This document shows, piece after piece, positions 1 through 14,639 of a stretch of DNA of 64,000 nt. Numbering within the stretch: position 1 is the first letter of the stretch; the number at the start of each line of letters is the position of its first letter. Both the position numbers and the translations under genes were made by a program. Source of the stretch: Limonium bicolor. Its lineage: Eukaryota > Streptophyta > Magnoliopsida > Caryophyllales > Plumbaginaceae. The DNA is taken from the NCBI GenBank assembly GCA_023374045.1, contig CM041783.1, forward strand, positions 96,817,298 through 96,881,297, read 5' to 3'. Below the pieces are notes generated by a model. The model made no database searches and had not been told where the DNA came from. It saw only the letters and a list, made by a program, of their open reading frames with translations.

Positions 1-727
1 TCCTGACTCGGACCTTTCATTTTCAGCTACTTGAAGGGTTATGCCTTTTCCTCTATCTCTTAATGAGCTTTCATAATTTCCGTGTTGTAGCGTTAACGCA
101 AAAGCCATTAGAGATCCTAGCATGTCTGCCAGAGACATCTTGGAGAGATCATGTACTTCTTGCATGGCATTGACTTTGCTGTCAAAAGAGGCATGAAGAG
201 ATATGAGGAACTTTCGAATTTAATCCTCCTTAGAGATAGTTCTTCCAAGCACCAACATTTCGTTGATCAGCTTAGTGAACCTTGTCTGCATTTCAGAAAT
301 GCTCTCCTTTTTTTCCCTTATTGAATAGCTCCCAATGAGGGAGTAGCAACTCAATGCTAGTCTTTTTGATATCATCATTCCCTTCATAAGTGACCTCAAG
401 AGTTTTCCAAATCTCTTGAGCTGTTTTAGCTGAAGCAATCTTGGAGTATTGCTCAGGTAGTAGTGCATAGTGAAGTATTCTTACTGCTCGAGTGTTGAAT
501 ACCAGCTTCTTGATTTGATCATCCGTCATGCTGTCAATAGATGCTTTGTCCTTGAGCGTTCTGAAAGGTTACTCTCCATGTGTTATGACCCTCCACATTC
601 TTGGATCATCAGACTTGATATGAAACTCTATCTTATTCTTCCAGTGAGTGTAGTTGTCTCCATTGAAGAGTGGTTGTCGATTTGGTGCAGAACCTTCTTC
701 TACCGCTAGAATGCTTGCATGAGACAT
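1..727 (-). pseudogene. Ty1/copia gag fragment (UBN2-type), broken
   Basis: The minus strand reads a copia-type Gag starting with an ATG at 725-727, 43 bases after the PBS. The N-terminal part (NGDNYTHWKNKIEFH) and the later LEVTYEGNDDIKK and ESISEMQTRFTKLINEM stretches match the conserved core of plant copia Gag as I know it. Gag would form the virus-like particle. The frame is broken by an in-frame stop near 569-571, a frameshift at an A-run near 303-320 and another stop near 220-222, after which gag-like sequence (MLGSLMAFAL) continues to the window edge. Pol would lie to the left, outside the window. The family call is firm; the copy is dead. Confidence 0.85.
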
Positions 728-769
728 CTTGATCACCTTATAAAGCAGTTAGCTTTCTAGAAGAGACCC

Positions 770-781
770 GCTCTGATACCA
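770..781 (-). other. Primer-binding site of the copia element
   Basis: The minus strand reads TGGTATCAGAGC, the complement of the 3' end of initiator tRNA-Met used by most plant LTR elements. It lies two bases from the LTR end at 784 and just upstream of gag. Confidence 0.85.
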
Positions 782-783
782 AT

Positions 784-1564
784 TGAAACCAGCAAGCGCT
801 CCTTATGCGTCCCCGATGTGTCGTAGACGTATCATGGACTCTAATGAAACTTGATAGTTGAGGAATAGACACAAGACAAATTTAAACTGGAAAACCCATA
901 TCGATTGAGAATTTACACACACGAAATTCACTCAATCTCCCTCACCCCACACACGGACTCCCAGGATAGTTTCGACTTTACCCTTAAAGTCCTTAACCCT
1001 CTCCTGACTATCGGCCTACGGTTCACTGATCGCTCCCCGACCTGTCGGTCTATCAAATACCCAATGTATTGATATTCTAACCCAGCCTTGTCTAGCTCGC
1101 CAACTCTCTAGCACTTACACACACTCCTAAGTCTGATCCACAGTTGTCTAGATTATCTCTTTCTTTTCTCTCGTGCAGGCTTGATTTACATAGGACATAA
1201 ATGCTCAAATTTATACACGTGAGTTAAGGTGTAACTAAAAGCCTATGAATGTGTAGACTCTAGTAGTAGATTAGTTCGTGTTCTCTTATTATACTAGTCG
1301 TACCCTACTGCAGATTGTCTTCCAACTTGATCTGGAGCTATCAACACACGTGTAGCCTTGCGATTGGGCAAGTTGGTGGCGCGTCTCCCAAGTGGTCAGT
1401 CACCACTTGAACACTTCAACTTGTCTGACATTGTCTGGTTATTTAATGCTCATAAATGCTCTCTTCTGAATTTATTTCAGCTATGTAATGATGTTCATTA
1501 ATAGTCTTTGCTTATCTTGTTATCTTGCACATTAATGAGCTTCTCCTTTTGTCGTGGGCTAGTT
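784..1564 (-). repeat. Copia 5' LTR, main part (interrupted)
   Basis: On the minus strand this LTR ends in CA at 784, directly before the PBS. It has no reading frame of note. It is cut at 1564 by element D, with target duplication TAGTT at 1560-1564 and 26290-26294. The remaining LTR head lies at 26295-26343. Confidence 0.65.
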
Positions 1565-3061
1565 TGTAACACCCCACTCATAATCACGTAATAATCACTC
1601 TCGTAGTAATAACTAAGGACGTCTCACAGCGGAAGTCACACTGTAATAAAACTCACTTGGGTGTCACATCCCATTACTCGCCCATGTGAGTAAAGAAGCA
1701 GAAATAAATTATAATAGAACAACACTGACAATATATATAGATCCACAGTGATAACGAGATACTAACCTATACATCATTCTAAATCCGAAAGTAATCTTCA
1801 ACGACAAGTGAGCATCTAACATTCCCGATTGTATACAACACCATTAACAAAGTAACTAATATCCATCCTAATACAATATGAAAACACGTGCGGTATTTCA
1901 AAATGAAACCCTAACTACCCGGGTCCCGCACTTCGGCTTCGATCGTAATCATCACCTGCACAAATGCCGTAAAGGCTCAACGATAAACGCTGAGTATGCC
2001 AGGTTTGGACCCTATTGGTCACTTAATAGTCATGGTTGCCATTATATTAAGTTCATTACATGCTTTTACCGGTGTACAGGTATATTAAAGCAATAAACGC
2101 ATGAGTGGCGATAATATGAAACAGTTAAGATAGGCACTAAAGTTCACACACAACAGCACATACGTAAAATATTCAATCATAACAACAATTAACATATAGC
2201 CGTTAAGTAATGGTCTTGTATTTAATTATCACATACGACCCCCCGGGCCCTCATTACATTACCAACACATTTTAAGTGGGTGTCAAGTTAGGACAACCCG
2301 TAATTGTATTTTTATGGACAGTCGTCCTGGTGGCACCAACGGTAGTGCACTCCGCCCGAGATATAAGATCTCGGGATTTCCTCTTTGCCTAAAAGGCGTC
2401 ATTTAGTTTGTGGCAATAGCCGAGTACCACCAGCAGTACAATCTGGCCAACGATCTATGTAGGCTCGTGTGGGCTTAACTAGTAGAACCGATCTGGGAGA
2501 AAACACTCAAGAGATCTCTATGCGCAGCCAGTTAGTCCGGGACTACATTGGTCTTATTCTTCACACACCAACCCTCAAACATATGGTTAAATAGTTAATC
2601 GAATACCTAAGGTATAATTTTAGGTTATGGAGAATTCATTCATCACTTAGTTGCCCTAAGGGTCTTACGCATGCCTAGATGTAATCTAGGTCATATTTAT
2701 GTTCGAGAGCCGTGGTCAGACACCGACAATGTCATCTCGTTTTTTTACTACGTATTTTATAGGTTATTACCTGATATTATAAATACTAGTTGTGTTATAT
2801 TAAGTAACACCAATCACATCACGTTGATTGTATATGTATATTTATATAAGTCGATCTATAGTCGACATAGTATTAGTCCCGAAGGACGTTTGCGCACAAT
2901 TAAATAATGCGGGAATAGAAATAGTTAAACATCACATAACAGTTTTACACATACATACATCACACACGTTATACAACAAACATATCTTAGCCCGAGGAAG
3001 TCCTCATGACATCTCAGATCAAACCCCTTTACATACCGTTCACCTTAGACCTAGGATGCGC

Positions 3062-6000
3062 TGTAACACCCCACCTACCACCGTACACATAACATCAAAT
3101 TGCAGCGGAAAATTCAACTCATCACATTACTTAATTCAATGGTGTTACACGCCGTTAACCACCCACGTGGCTAACAAGGCTAATACATGTACATTGTATC
3201 GGTCTGATGGACTAGATTCCCGAGCAACTACACAATACAATCCTTATTCCGTCTCCAACATTTATTATTACATACATTCCCACTGTACCGAGTATTTACA
3301 AACTAATGCCGATAACAATTTCGGTCTTACTACGCCTACAATACTTACGCCATTAAATGGCTACCCATGTATAAACATCTACCCCGTCCTACTCTCGAAC
3401 GGCTTCCAGCTCCTTGTGCCTGAAATAGAAAAGGAGAGAAAGGGTGGCCCCAAGGGGCTCAGCACCTTTGCTGGTATGGTCCCGCAGCCCACATGCTACC
3501 GGGCCACGCACAACTAATTGTCGTCTTAGCATGCAGTTGATTATATTTAAATCATGCATACAAACCATAAACACACAACACTTTGCATACCCCAACGATA
3601 GGGCTCAACATATATCCAACACATCCACACTTAACAAACCATCAATGATTCCTTTAACCTTAGAGTGGCTCTCATCTAAAACGGAGCTACTTCCTTAATG
3701 AACGACACGTACCCATTAATCGGGTTCTCCCTAAACGCCTCTTGTCACAAACTAGGATTCATTTCCATGATCCACACATCCATATCATACAACATATCTC
3801 ATTTCTCACATAATAAAACATAACAACACCTTTTTTTTCGACGTACACATGATGACATCGCAATCATTTAAAACATCCAATATATATATATACCATAGCA
3901 TTGCAAGGGAATTTGCATAGCACCATAACATTACATAACACCATAAAATCGGTTCTCACAAGGAACCTTCCACCATAGTTAGTATACCATGTGAGCCTAG
4001 GGATTTTGCCAATCCATGTAAGCTGTTACCAAACTCGTTACCGTCCAGTTATATAGAACGGTTAACTTATACCCAAGGTGTGTCGGATATAGTGATCCCA
4101 AGCACACCGAAATAACATTCGTATGCCCCTGTGGCCCGACGTGAGTCAGTAACTAGCTTTGGATAAGCTAAGGGAAGGTAGAAACCAAATTGGAATACCA
4201 CCTATACATACACCAAGAGAGCCGAACCGGATATGATATCGACTCCCGTCCATCACACGCGTGGCCGGAACAACCGGACTCCTCACCCCCCATTAGTACA
4301 TATACACTTATAAATAAGTAGTTAGAGATCCATTATGGAGCCTACCACATCCACACACCATACGGTATCATAACCGAGTTAAGCACACAAGGGGGGTTCA
4401 CACACTTGCATACAACAACAATGTCCAACTAACTCACACATAGCCGTGGTTAGCACGTTCCCAAGGTTTGGGCCGTCAACTCCGAATACCGATCACTCAT
4501 GTGTTCCTAGATTTGGTTAGCTAAGGTTTAACACATATTTGAGATTAAATGGTATCAGAGGCCAAATTCGCCACATAAATGAATTACTATAAACTCATTA
4601 CATGTTTTAATCTTACAAGGTGGCAAACACTCAGTAAAACATATTGGCATACAAGCCGGTGTAATCCGGTAGGACACAGGTTGCAAGAAAACCATACCTG
4701 TCACCGGAGTCCACTTTACCACGTCACTCATGTTCCTCGAGCAATTCTCGAACAACTGATAACATTACATATACTTTTATTAAAATCGGGGTTGCATGTT
4801 TATTTAATGTCTAATGCTTATAATTTTCCCCGTTAGTTTTTAGTTTCATAACTTCACTTTTAACTTGTTTTACTTTCACATTTTATTACGACTTTTCACC
4901 CACTTAATTGTCATTAAAACTCACCTAACATGTCCTTAACAACCCCATAACATCATTAACCATCAATCCCCATCATTACACACCATTTCCATACCTTAAA
5001 CAATGTTTTTGGTCCATACAGCGCCTTGTCCGAACTTGTGTCCGGACTTCCCAAGTTCGGACACAAGCCGCGACCTAATACTGAAAACCATACACACGTC
5101 CGAACTTGTGTCCGGACTTCCCAAGTTCGGACACAGTTCGAGAGTAATCCAGATAGAAACAGTCACGTCCGAACTTGTGTCCGGACTTCCCAAGTTCGGA
5201 CACAGTTCGAGAATGAGAAAATCCTTTACCCCAGAGCCTGTCCGAACTTCCATGTCCGGACGAAGTTCGGACACGGCAAAACATTCAATTTCCAAGTCTT
5301 TAAACACTTAACCAATTTCACCAAACTTCTCCTAAGGCCTCATAATGTTTCCTACATCATTTGGCACATCAAACACACCTTTTGCCATGTGCTAAACTCT
5401 TTAAATCACTCACCAAAACCATCTTATCATTCACAAATTTTCTTACAAATTCCTATACTTGGGATGTTTTCTCTTTAAGATTTCTAAGTGGTAGTTCACC
5501 AATAATGACCACTACACCAAGGTGTTTCCTCTACACCTTAACATCATCTCTCAACTTCTTTTCTTACTAACTAAATCCTCTTTTCACAACTTCTTGAATT
5601 CCTTTCTCAAAACCTTATCTAAACATCATTTATTCCTTGGATACCAACATTACCTAAACCTTAAACAAACTTCTCCAAGACTTAAATACATTCTCAAAAC
5701 ACATATTGAATTCCTAGAACTTCCAAGACAATGCCTAAATCCTTATAGCACCTTAGTACACCTTAATGCATGCGTTCTTCCTTATTGAAGCATGTATCCA
5801 TTCCTAACAATTCCTAGTTCACCCAAGTTCATTTAAGCACTTAGAACTCCTTATACATTTTACAAATTTCGCGATGGGTTCTCTTAGCACATCATCATTC
5901 CAAAACTCATAGTTTTCACCATTAAACACTCAAGAACACCCAAATCCATCAAGAACACTATCACTCACAAAACTTCACCAAATTTACACTACATCACAAT

Positions 6001-7707
6001 ATAGTGCATAATTAAACTTGCTTGGCACTTAGGCCCTTAAATAACATGGCTCTTAGGCCCTTAAATTGCATAATCCTTAAACACTGAATTTCCACAATAC
6101 ATAAGCCTTTGACCTGCAATTACACACACCAAGACATAGTTCCTTTACTAGTCTCCTTGAGAACACCTTACTAAGTCATTCACCATTTGCTCTTTAGGTA
6201 GTTTTAGCAAGCATTATAACTCATTTCTCCCAAGGCATTATACCACATTGAGATAGCATATTTACCTCTTTTCCACTCAAACTTCTTTCTTGTTTCCTCT
6301 TAAACCGGTAAGGCATTTCTTTCCTTGTCAACTACTAAACAATATACCAACATTGAAATGAGTATATAAGCTTTATGCTTCATCTCATTGTAACCCTAGG
6401 TTTTACATTATTTCAAAAACATTAATGTAGTTGTTTTACCTTGATCTTTGAAGGGAGTTTGAATATCTACCAAGAGAGGACTCCACCAAGTCCTTGAAAG
6501 TTTCAAATGGAGCTAGAACAAAGCAACACATGAGCACCATTAATGGTGACTTTCGGACATCACACAAACATGAAGGAAATGTCATTTTTCTTTGAGTTTC
6601 CTTACCTTGAAGCAAAGGAGAACAATAATATGTGAAAATATAAGCTCAAGCTCCTTCAATGGTGGAACTCCATGGCACCGAAATGGTGGTCTTGAAGTTT
6701 TGAGAAGGTAGGAATGAAGAGCTTGATAGAGGAGGAGAATGGTGGTGTTTGTTCTTGATTTGGTTAAGTGAGCTAAGAATTATTGCCAATGGAAGGTGGA
6801 GCTTTGGTGAGCACTATTCCAAACCGTGAATGGGAGAAAGAAGAGAGGTTGAGGAAGCCTTGGAACCGTGGGAAATGAAGAAGGAAGGGAGAATGAAGAT
6901 AAGTTTTGTTAGTTTAGATATTTAGAAGTAAAGTAAATAGTGTTTTACTTTATCAATTTCTATCTTATCAATTTAACAAAGGGATGACTCATTCCCTTAT
7001 GAGAAAACCGGCCCCAAATAGTAGCAAGGGGTATTTTAGACTTTATTTGCCAATTTAATTACTTATGATAACATATGTTACAAACTAACTTATAAAAGTT
7101 ACTATTCATGAAAACAAGGCACATTGTTGTGAAATTTTTGATTTCCCATTGATATAGACTTCCAAATGTGATACTATATAGTACACATGATTAGGAGTAA
7201 TGATGGACATTTAGCCATTCAAAACTCATTTACAAGACAATTTTTCAAAAACGTGCTTTAAGACTCCTGAAAGCACTTTTTGTGTTTTAACTTGTTTTCA
7301 AGCTTGGTTTTCTTTGGTAATTGATTTAATATGTTCATTAACATATTATAAGGTATAGGTATGACCATTAGGTCTTATACAAATTTATCCCAAGCTAGAG
7401 CACATTTTAGCCCATATTGACCTTAAGGTATTTATTTGTGTGTGTTTGGTTTCATGTCTACCAAAGTTTCCTAAGACTTAATTAGCCTTATAAAGTCATA
7501 ATTAAATATTATCAAGTCTTGTAGGCTCTTTGGGTCCTAGCCAAGTTCACTCCAACCTTAGAGCATGTTTTTGCTCAAACCGTGTCTTAGTGTTTATTGT
7601 GTTTTACCATGGTTTAAATGGTTCATTTATGTTTTCTAAGGCACTTTTTAGCCTTTAAATACCATAGTTTAACATTTACACAACATACCAAGGTTTGGTG
7701 TATTTCA
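3062..7707 (-). repeat. Element C LTR, left copy (its 3' LTR)
   Basis: This 4646-bp LTR is on the minus strand, starting TGAAATACACCAAACC at 7707 and ending GGGGTGTTACA at 3062. It holds an inverted-repeat array at 5028-5274 and the CCGCTG motif near its 3' end (3103-3112). The ORFs of 80-230 codons in it are chance frames: they differ between the two LTR copies by simple indels and match no family I know. Confidence 0.92.
5028..5274. repeat. Tandem inverted-repeat (hairpin) array in element C LTR
   Basis: There are four units at roughly 70-bp spacing. Each has a perfect or near-perfect inverted repeat: GTCCGAACTTG pairs with CAAGTTCGGAC across a spacer of about 14 bases containing TGTCCGGACTTC. 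The last unit pairs GTCCGAACTTC with GAAGTTCGGAC. The opposite-strand ORFs here (about 100 codons) are products of the palindromes. Confidence 0.9.
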
Positions 7708-7709
7708 AT

Positions 7710-7744
7710 CTTCCCCCCTTAAAAGAACTTCGTCCTCGAAGTTC
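7710..7744 (-). other. Polypurine tract and adjacent hairpin, element C
   Basis: The minus strand reads AAGGGGGGAAGAT next to the LTR, preceded by GAACTTCG-AGGA-CGAAGTTC (7725-7744), a perfect 8-bp stem. The tract would prime plus-strand DNA synthesis. The hairpin is shared with A and B with a compensated base change. Confidence 0.85.
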
Positions 7745-10138
7745 ACATTTCCTCGCATCATGGATTAGAATACGGGAATCTTATAGCCATAAACTTCCAT
7801 TACCAACCCCCTTTACATCCAACCTCGGACTTAATGGTCCGGGCAACATATCCACATTATACATAAAATATCATACTCACATAACCTCGGACTTAATGGT
7901 CCGGGTACCTTCACCACATTTGCACTTACATAATATCCCTCAGACTCTTAGGTCTGGGTGACATAACCACATTTAGAAACATAGGTCTATGTAACACAAC
8001 AATTCAGAACCCACCCACATTAGAACTCAAGGTCTAAAATAATATTTATTACTTATTCCACACAACATGTCTTAGCATGTATATCAAACAGAAATACCTT
8101 TTCCATCTCTCCATGGGTTCGAATCCCACGTTGAGTACATATACACTGTGATCCCGCAGAACCCGTCGCGATGGACACCTTCTGGTCCCCGTTCCTTTGG
8201 AGATCAAAACATTCACTTAATTTTTAACATATGTACTTCTCATGTCACCGGTCCGAAGACAAAGGCTCATACGTCCTCAGCTCGTGAGCAAGTACTACAA
8301 AAATATTCTTTACTAGGTTAAGTATAAGAAGATCTTTTATTCAAAATATTAATCGATTGTTTGAAAACACCAATTGAAAATCCTTTTGAAAACACCACAC
8401 AACTCCAAGTCCGATTTATGCTCTTTGTATCTTTCTTAACATAGTTATTTATGACCACTTACAGGGAGCTTTAAGAGTCATCCAACCCTGATGTGATCAG
8501 CATCAGTGTTGAACTATCTTTTCACCCCAATTTGTGTTCGGCTTCCCTTGATCTCATGATAATCAAGTTTCACCTCCCACTTCATTTTCAACCAACAACT
8601 AGTTCAAACATGCCCCATTTCCTATCTTTAGATCCTTCTAGTCATAATCATTACATCTCCAAGGGATAGAACTCCGTCTATCAATCATCATCCAAATCCA
8701 ACTTAATTCAAGTTACCTAGGGGATTTAATTCTCACTAGGTTCTATGTCGATCTTATACCCCTCATAAATCACAACACTGTATATATATATATATTTTAT
8801 CAAAATACAATACATGGTTTACATTTATGCACCGTCGGGGTTTTAGTTCCCCGGGAGTTTCTTTACTCCCTTCCACTTGTACTCTCACACACCACTGTTA
8901 ACAAAATAACACACTTCCCACAATGGTATTCGCATCTTCTGTGCGCAATTACCACAATTTAACCACAAATAAATGCGTATGTTTATATAACACACGCGCC
9001 AACCATCATAACAAATCATTTTGTGCTATGCACAACCCCGTTCACGTACAATTGTACGGTAAAACACACTAAGTGGTTTTGCGCTCTACCCCCCCTAAAA
9101 GGGATTACGCCCACGTAATCAATCACTAAACCTTGGCTTAAAATATTCTGCCGTCGTGAAGTGTTTTGGCTTCCACCCGGTCTATTACACAATGGATTCT
9201 GATTAGAGGATCTTAACCATATTGGCGGTTTAGTCCCTAAACCAAGAATTCGCATTGGAGTTGTAACTCATAACCGGTTTCGGTCCTGGCCTGTGAGGCT
9301 TTTAGGCATTGATAACTAGCCATCCATTCCTATTCACAATGTATATTCGGCATTTGATGCATGGGCTCACTGGCCTTTGCTGCGCCATTCTGATAATTAT
9401 AGGGCTAGTTTGCCCCATTCGTTACTGTTACTGTATTGTACATCTCCAATGTATTACCCTTATCTTGGGAAGAATGGTTTCTCAACCGACGCATGGTATC
9501 TCTTACCCTGAGCGAATTCGGTGAGTTTCACAATTTTCCATTCACTTCTCCAATAGCTTACAGTGTAAACTACTATGCAATTCACAATGATTGACTTACT
9601 TCTACCGACTTACTGTCGGTTTCTACCGACTTACTGTCGGTTGAGATTGAGCTACTACCTAATGTGTAGTGCTCTCAGTTATTTCCCACACCTAGGGTAT
9701 ATCTCATACCGACCTTTGGTATTTAGTGTTACTGTAGTTATTTACTGTTAATCATGTCTCCACCTTTGGTTTTGTACATGTATTCTTTCATTCCTCGCTA
9801 TTAAATGCGGTTAACATTGTTCAGATGGAGACCGTCTCCGGGATTCCCAGTTTTCGGGATCTACCGTATGACAGGTTCTCCGTACCCTTAAAGGTATTTA
9901 ATAGCAGCCAGATCGGGTATTCCCGAGTAAGAGTGGACTTCCATCTCTCCGGCGTCCTTTCCCAAGTTATAAAATAGGGATTGTGGAGGGCGGGAAGGAT
10001 ACTGTAGGTTTCCAGTATTCACTGGTAGTTCCTATCTAGCGTATCTCTCACGCTATCACTCAACCCTTAACCCAAAGTACTTAAATCCTAACTCGGTACT
10101 TCCTAAGCTCGGTAATTCAGTCATCAGAGCGATACTTC

Positions 10139-10150
10139 GCTCTGATATCA
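10139..10150 (-). other. Primer-binding site of element C (one mismatch)
   Basis: The minus strand reads TGATATCAGAGC, differing from the initiator tRNA-Met complement TGGTATCAGAGC by one G-to-A change. It lies five bases inside the LTR end. Confidence 0.8.
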
Positions 10151-10155
10151 CTTTT

Positions 10156-13100
10156 TGTAACACCCCACCTACCACCGTACACATAACATCAAATTGCAGC
10201 GGAAAATTCAACTCATCACATTACTTAATTCAATGGTGTTACACGCCGTTAACCACCCACGTGGCTAACAAGGCTAATACATATACATTGTATCGGTCTG
10301 ATGGACTAGATTCCCGAGCAACTACACAATACAATCCTTATTCCGTCTCCAACATTTATTATTACATACATTCCCACTGTACCGAGTATTTACAAACTAA
10401 TGCCGATAACAATTTCGGTCTTACTACGCCTACAATACTTACGCCATTAAATGGCTACCCATGTATAAACATCTACCCCGTCCTACTCTCGAACGGCTTC
10501 CAGCTCCTTGTGCCTGAAATAGAAAAGGAGAGAAAGGGTGGCCCCCAAGGGGCTCAGCACCTTTGCTGGTATGGTAATCCCGCAGCCCACATGCTACCGG
10601 GCCACGCACAACTAATTGTCGTCTTAGCATGCAGTTGATTATATTTAAATCATGCATACAAACCATAAACACACAACACTTTGCATACACCCAACGATAG
10701 GGCTCAACATATATCCAACACATCCACACTTAACAAACCATCCAATGATTCCTTTAACCTTAGAGTGGCTCTCATCTAAAACGGAGCTACTTCCTTAATG
10801 AACGACACGTACCCATTAATCGGGTTATCCCTAAACGCCTCTTGTCACAAACTGGGATTCATTTCCATGATCCACACACTCCATATCATACAACATATCT
10901 CATTTCTCACATAATAAAACATAACAACACCTTTCTTGTTTCGACGTACACATGATGACATCGCAATCATTTAAAACATCCAATATATACATATACCATA
11001 GCATAGCAAGGGAATTTGCATAGCACCATAACATTACATAACACCATAAAATCGGTTCTCACAAGGAACCTTCCACCATAGTTAGTATACCATGTGAGCC
11101 TAGGGATTTTTGCCAATCCCATGTTAAGCTCGTTACCAACCTCGTTACCGTCCAGTTATATAGAACGGTTAACTTCTACCCAAGGTGTGTCGGATATAGT
11201 GATCCCAAGCACACCGAAATAACATTCGTATGCCCCTGTGGCCCGACGTGAGTCAGTAACTAGCTTTGGATAAGCTAAGGGAAGGTAGAAACCAAATTGG
11301 AATACCACCTATACATACACCAAGAGAGCCGAACCAGGATATGATATCGACTCCCGTCCATCACACGCGTGGCCGGAACAACCGGACTCCTCACCCCCAT
11401 TAGTACATATACACTTATAAATAAGTAGTTAGAGATCCATTATGGAGCCTACCACATCCACACACCATACGGTATCATAATCGAGTTAAGCACACAAGGG
11501 AGGTTCACACACTTGCATACAACAACAATGTCCAACTAACTCACACATAGCCGTGGTTAGCACGTTCCCAAGGTTTGGGCCGTCAACTCCGAATACCGAT
11601 CACACATGTGTTCCTAGATTTGGTTAGCTAAGGTTTAACACATATTTGAGATTAAATGGTATCGGAGGCCAAATTCGCCACATAAATGAATTACTATAAA
11701 CTCATTACATGTTTTAATCTTACAAGGTGGCAAACACTCAGTAAAACATATTGGCATACAAGCCGGTGTAATCCGGTAGGACACAGGTTGCAAGAAAACC
11801 ATACCTGTCACCGGAGTCCACTTTACCACGTCACTCATGTTCCTCGAGCAATTCTCGAACAACTGATAACATTACATATACTTTTATTAAAATCGGGGTT
11901 GCATGTTTATTTAATGTCTAATGCTTATAAATTTCCCCGTTAGTTTTTAGTTTCATAACTTCACTTTTAACTTGTTTTACTTTCACATTTTATTACGACT
12001 TTTCACCCACTTAATTGTCATTAAAACTCACCTAACATGTCCTTAACAACCCCATAACATCATTAACCATCAATCCCCATCATTACACACCATTTACATA
12101 CCTTAAACAATGTTTTTGGTCCATACAGCGCCTTGTCCGAACTTGTGTCCGGACTTCCCAAGTTCGGACACAAGCCGCGACCTAATACTGAAAACCATAC
12201 ACACGTCCGAACTTGTGTCCGGACTTCCCAAGTTCGGACACAGATCGAGAGTAATCCCAGATAGAAACAGTCACGTCCGAACTTGTGTCCGGACTTCCCA
12301 AGTTCGGACACAGTTCGAGAATGAGAAAATCCTTTACCCAACAGAGCCTGTCCGAACTTCCATGTCCGGACGGAAGTTCGGACACGGCAAAACATTCAAT
12401 TTCCAAGTCTTTAAACACTTAACCAATTTCACCAAACTTCTCCTAAGGCCTCATAATGTTTCCTAACATCATTTGGCACATCAAACACACCTTTTGCCAT
12501 GTGCTAAACTCTTTAAATCACTCACCAAAACCATCTTATCATTCACAAATTTTCTTACAAAATTCCTAGTACTTGGGATGTTTTCTCCTTAAGATTTCTA
12601 AGTGGTAGTTCACCAATAATGACCACTACACCAAGGTGTTTCCTCTACACCTTAACATCATCTCTCAACTTCTTTTCTTACTAACTAAATCCTCTTTTCA
12701 CAACTTCTTGAATTCCTTTCTCAAAACCTTATCTAAACATCATTTATTCCTTGGATACCAACATTACCTAAACCTTAAACAAACTTCTCCAAGACTTAAA
12801 TACATTCTCAAAACACATATTGAATTCCTAGAACTTCCAAGACAATGCCTAAATCCTTATAGCACCTTAGTACACCTTAATGCATGCGTTCTTCCTTATT
12901 GAAACATGTATCCATTCCTAACAATTCCTAGTTCACCCAAGTTCATTTAAGCACTTAGAACTCCTTATACATTTTACAAATTTCGCCATGGGTTCTCTTA
13001 GCACATCATCATTCCAAAACTCATAGTTTTCACCATTAAACACTCAAGCACACCCAAATCCATCAAGAACACTATCACTCACAAAACTTCACCAAATTTA

Positions 13101-13948
13101 CACTACATCACAATATAGTGCATAATTAAACTTGCTTGGCACTTAGGCCCTTAAATAACATGGCTCTTAGGCCCTTAAATTGCATAATCCTTAAACACTG
13201 AATTTCCACAATACATAAGCCTTTGACCTGCAATTACACACACCAAGACATATGTTCCTTTACTAGTCTCCTTGAGAACACCTTACTAAGTCATTCACCA
13301 TTTGCTCTTTAGGTAGTTTTAGCAAGCATTATAAGCTCATTTCTCCCAAGGCATTATACCACATTGAGATAGCATATTTACCTCTTTTCCACTCAAACTT
13401 CTTTCTTGTTTCCTCTTAAACTGGTAAGGCATTTCTTTCCTTGTCAACTACTAAACAATATACCAACATTGAAATGAGTATATAAGCTTTATGCTTCATC
13501 TCATTGTAAACCCTAGGTTTTACATTATTTCAAAAACATTAATGTAGTTGTTTTACCTTGATCTTTGAAGGGAGTTTGAATATCTACCAAGAGAGGACTC
13601 CACCAAGTCCTTGAAAGATTCAAATGGAGCTAGAACAAAGCAACACATGAGCACCATTAATGGTGATTTTCGGACATCACACAAACATGAAGGAAATGTC
13701 ATTTTTCTTTGAGTTTCCTTACCTTGAAGCAAAGGAGAACAATAATATGTGAAAATATAAGCTCAAGCTCCTTCAATGGTGGAACTCCATGGCACCGAAA
13801 TGGTGGTCTTGAAGTTTTGAGAAGGTAGGAATGAAGAGCTTGATGAGAGGAGGAGAATGGTGGTGTTTGTTCTTGATTTGGTTAAGTGAGCTAAGAATTA
13901 TTGCCAATGGAAGGTGGAGCTTTGGTGAGCACTATTCCAAACCGTGAA
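10156..13948 (-). repeat. Element C LTR, right copy, first part (its 5' LTR)
   Basis: This matches 3062-6837 closely with scattered single-base changes and small indels. It is cut at the target GTGAA (13944-13948) by element G and resumes at 20677. Confidence 0.92.
12135..12385. repeat. Hairpin array in the right LTR of element C
   Basis: This is the counterpart of 5028-5274: four units with GTCCGAACTTG / CAAGTTCGGAC arms. In the last unit an added base gives GGACGGAAGTTC. Confidence 0.9.
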
Positions 13949-14639
13949 TGTAACACCCCCGAATAACAATCAATAATTAAACGACGAGCCTAAGTTAGCA
14001 GGAGATGTCTACGCAGCGGTTTCTAACTTCATCCGGGTGTCACAGATGCCAACCACCCATGTGGTTGACAGACCACAATACCAACTCCAAGTTACGGTCT
14101 GAATGACTGGAAGTCAAACTTAACGAAATCCATATACAATATAAGGACAACTCAAGTACCGAGCATCTACAGTTTAGTTAATAATTTAAACAACTTAGCC
14201 CATACATAAGGAAGCATACTACTTAAAGTCTTGCCATGTGGACTACCCCCATGGTAGTCACTTGCCTACTCTCCGCCATTGTCCAACACAAGACCTGAAA
14301 AAAATTGGGTGTAAAGGACTCAGCAAACTACGCTGAGTATGAACGTGTGAAGCCCGCATGTTACCGGGCCACACGACTACTTGGTCGAATATTATTAAGT
14401 CAATTTTACATGCCATGTTAAAGCAGTAAAGCACACATTTGTACATCATAATATCATACACACTCATCGGTAGCATAGCAATATCAGCAAGCAACCAAGC
14501 ACAACTTGCAAGTAGCATAGCAATGTCAATAAGCAACCAAGCACAAAAGCTGCTAATGTAGCAACAACAATCAAGTACATGATACAACGTGTGCGCAGGT
14601 ATATTATACCGTCGATCCTCACTAGGGGATCATTCAAGA

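Larger units (their letters stand above)
7708..10155 (-). other. Element C core, non-coding
   Basis: This holds a polypurine tract and hairpin at the left end and a PBS at the right, with no recognisable Gag, protease, RT or integrase in any frame. Short palindromic repeats of the type CGGACttaatGGTCCG recur at 7825-7960. A 20-bp duplication at 9603-9643 contains ACCGACttactGTCGGT palindromes. A tRNA-like GGTTCGAATCC lies at about 8112-8124 without a convincing partner box. Confidence 0.8.

Noticed and set aside
2828..3517. 229-codon open frame
   Set aside because: It crosses the D/C insertion boundary at 3062 and has no recognisable domain.
5028..5274. CRISPR-like spaced repeats
   Set aside because: Plant LTR context, imperfect units with related spacers and no cas genes.
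4996..5478. Overlapping frames of 70-150 codons with repeated TSELVSGLPKFGH-like segments
   Set aside because: They arise from the tandem inverted repeats; frames exist on both strands and differ between the two LTR copies.
8060..8125. tRNA gene suggested by GGTTCGAATCC
   Set aside because: No matching A box, acceptor stem or anticodon arm could be drawn.
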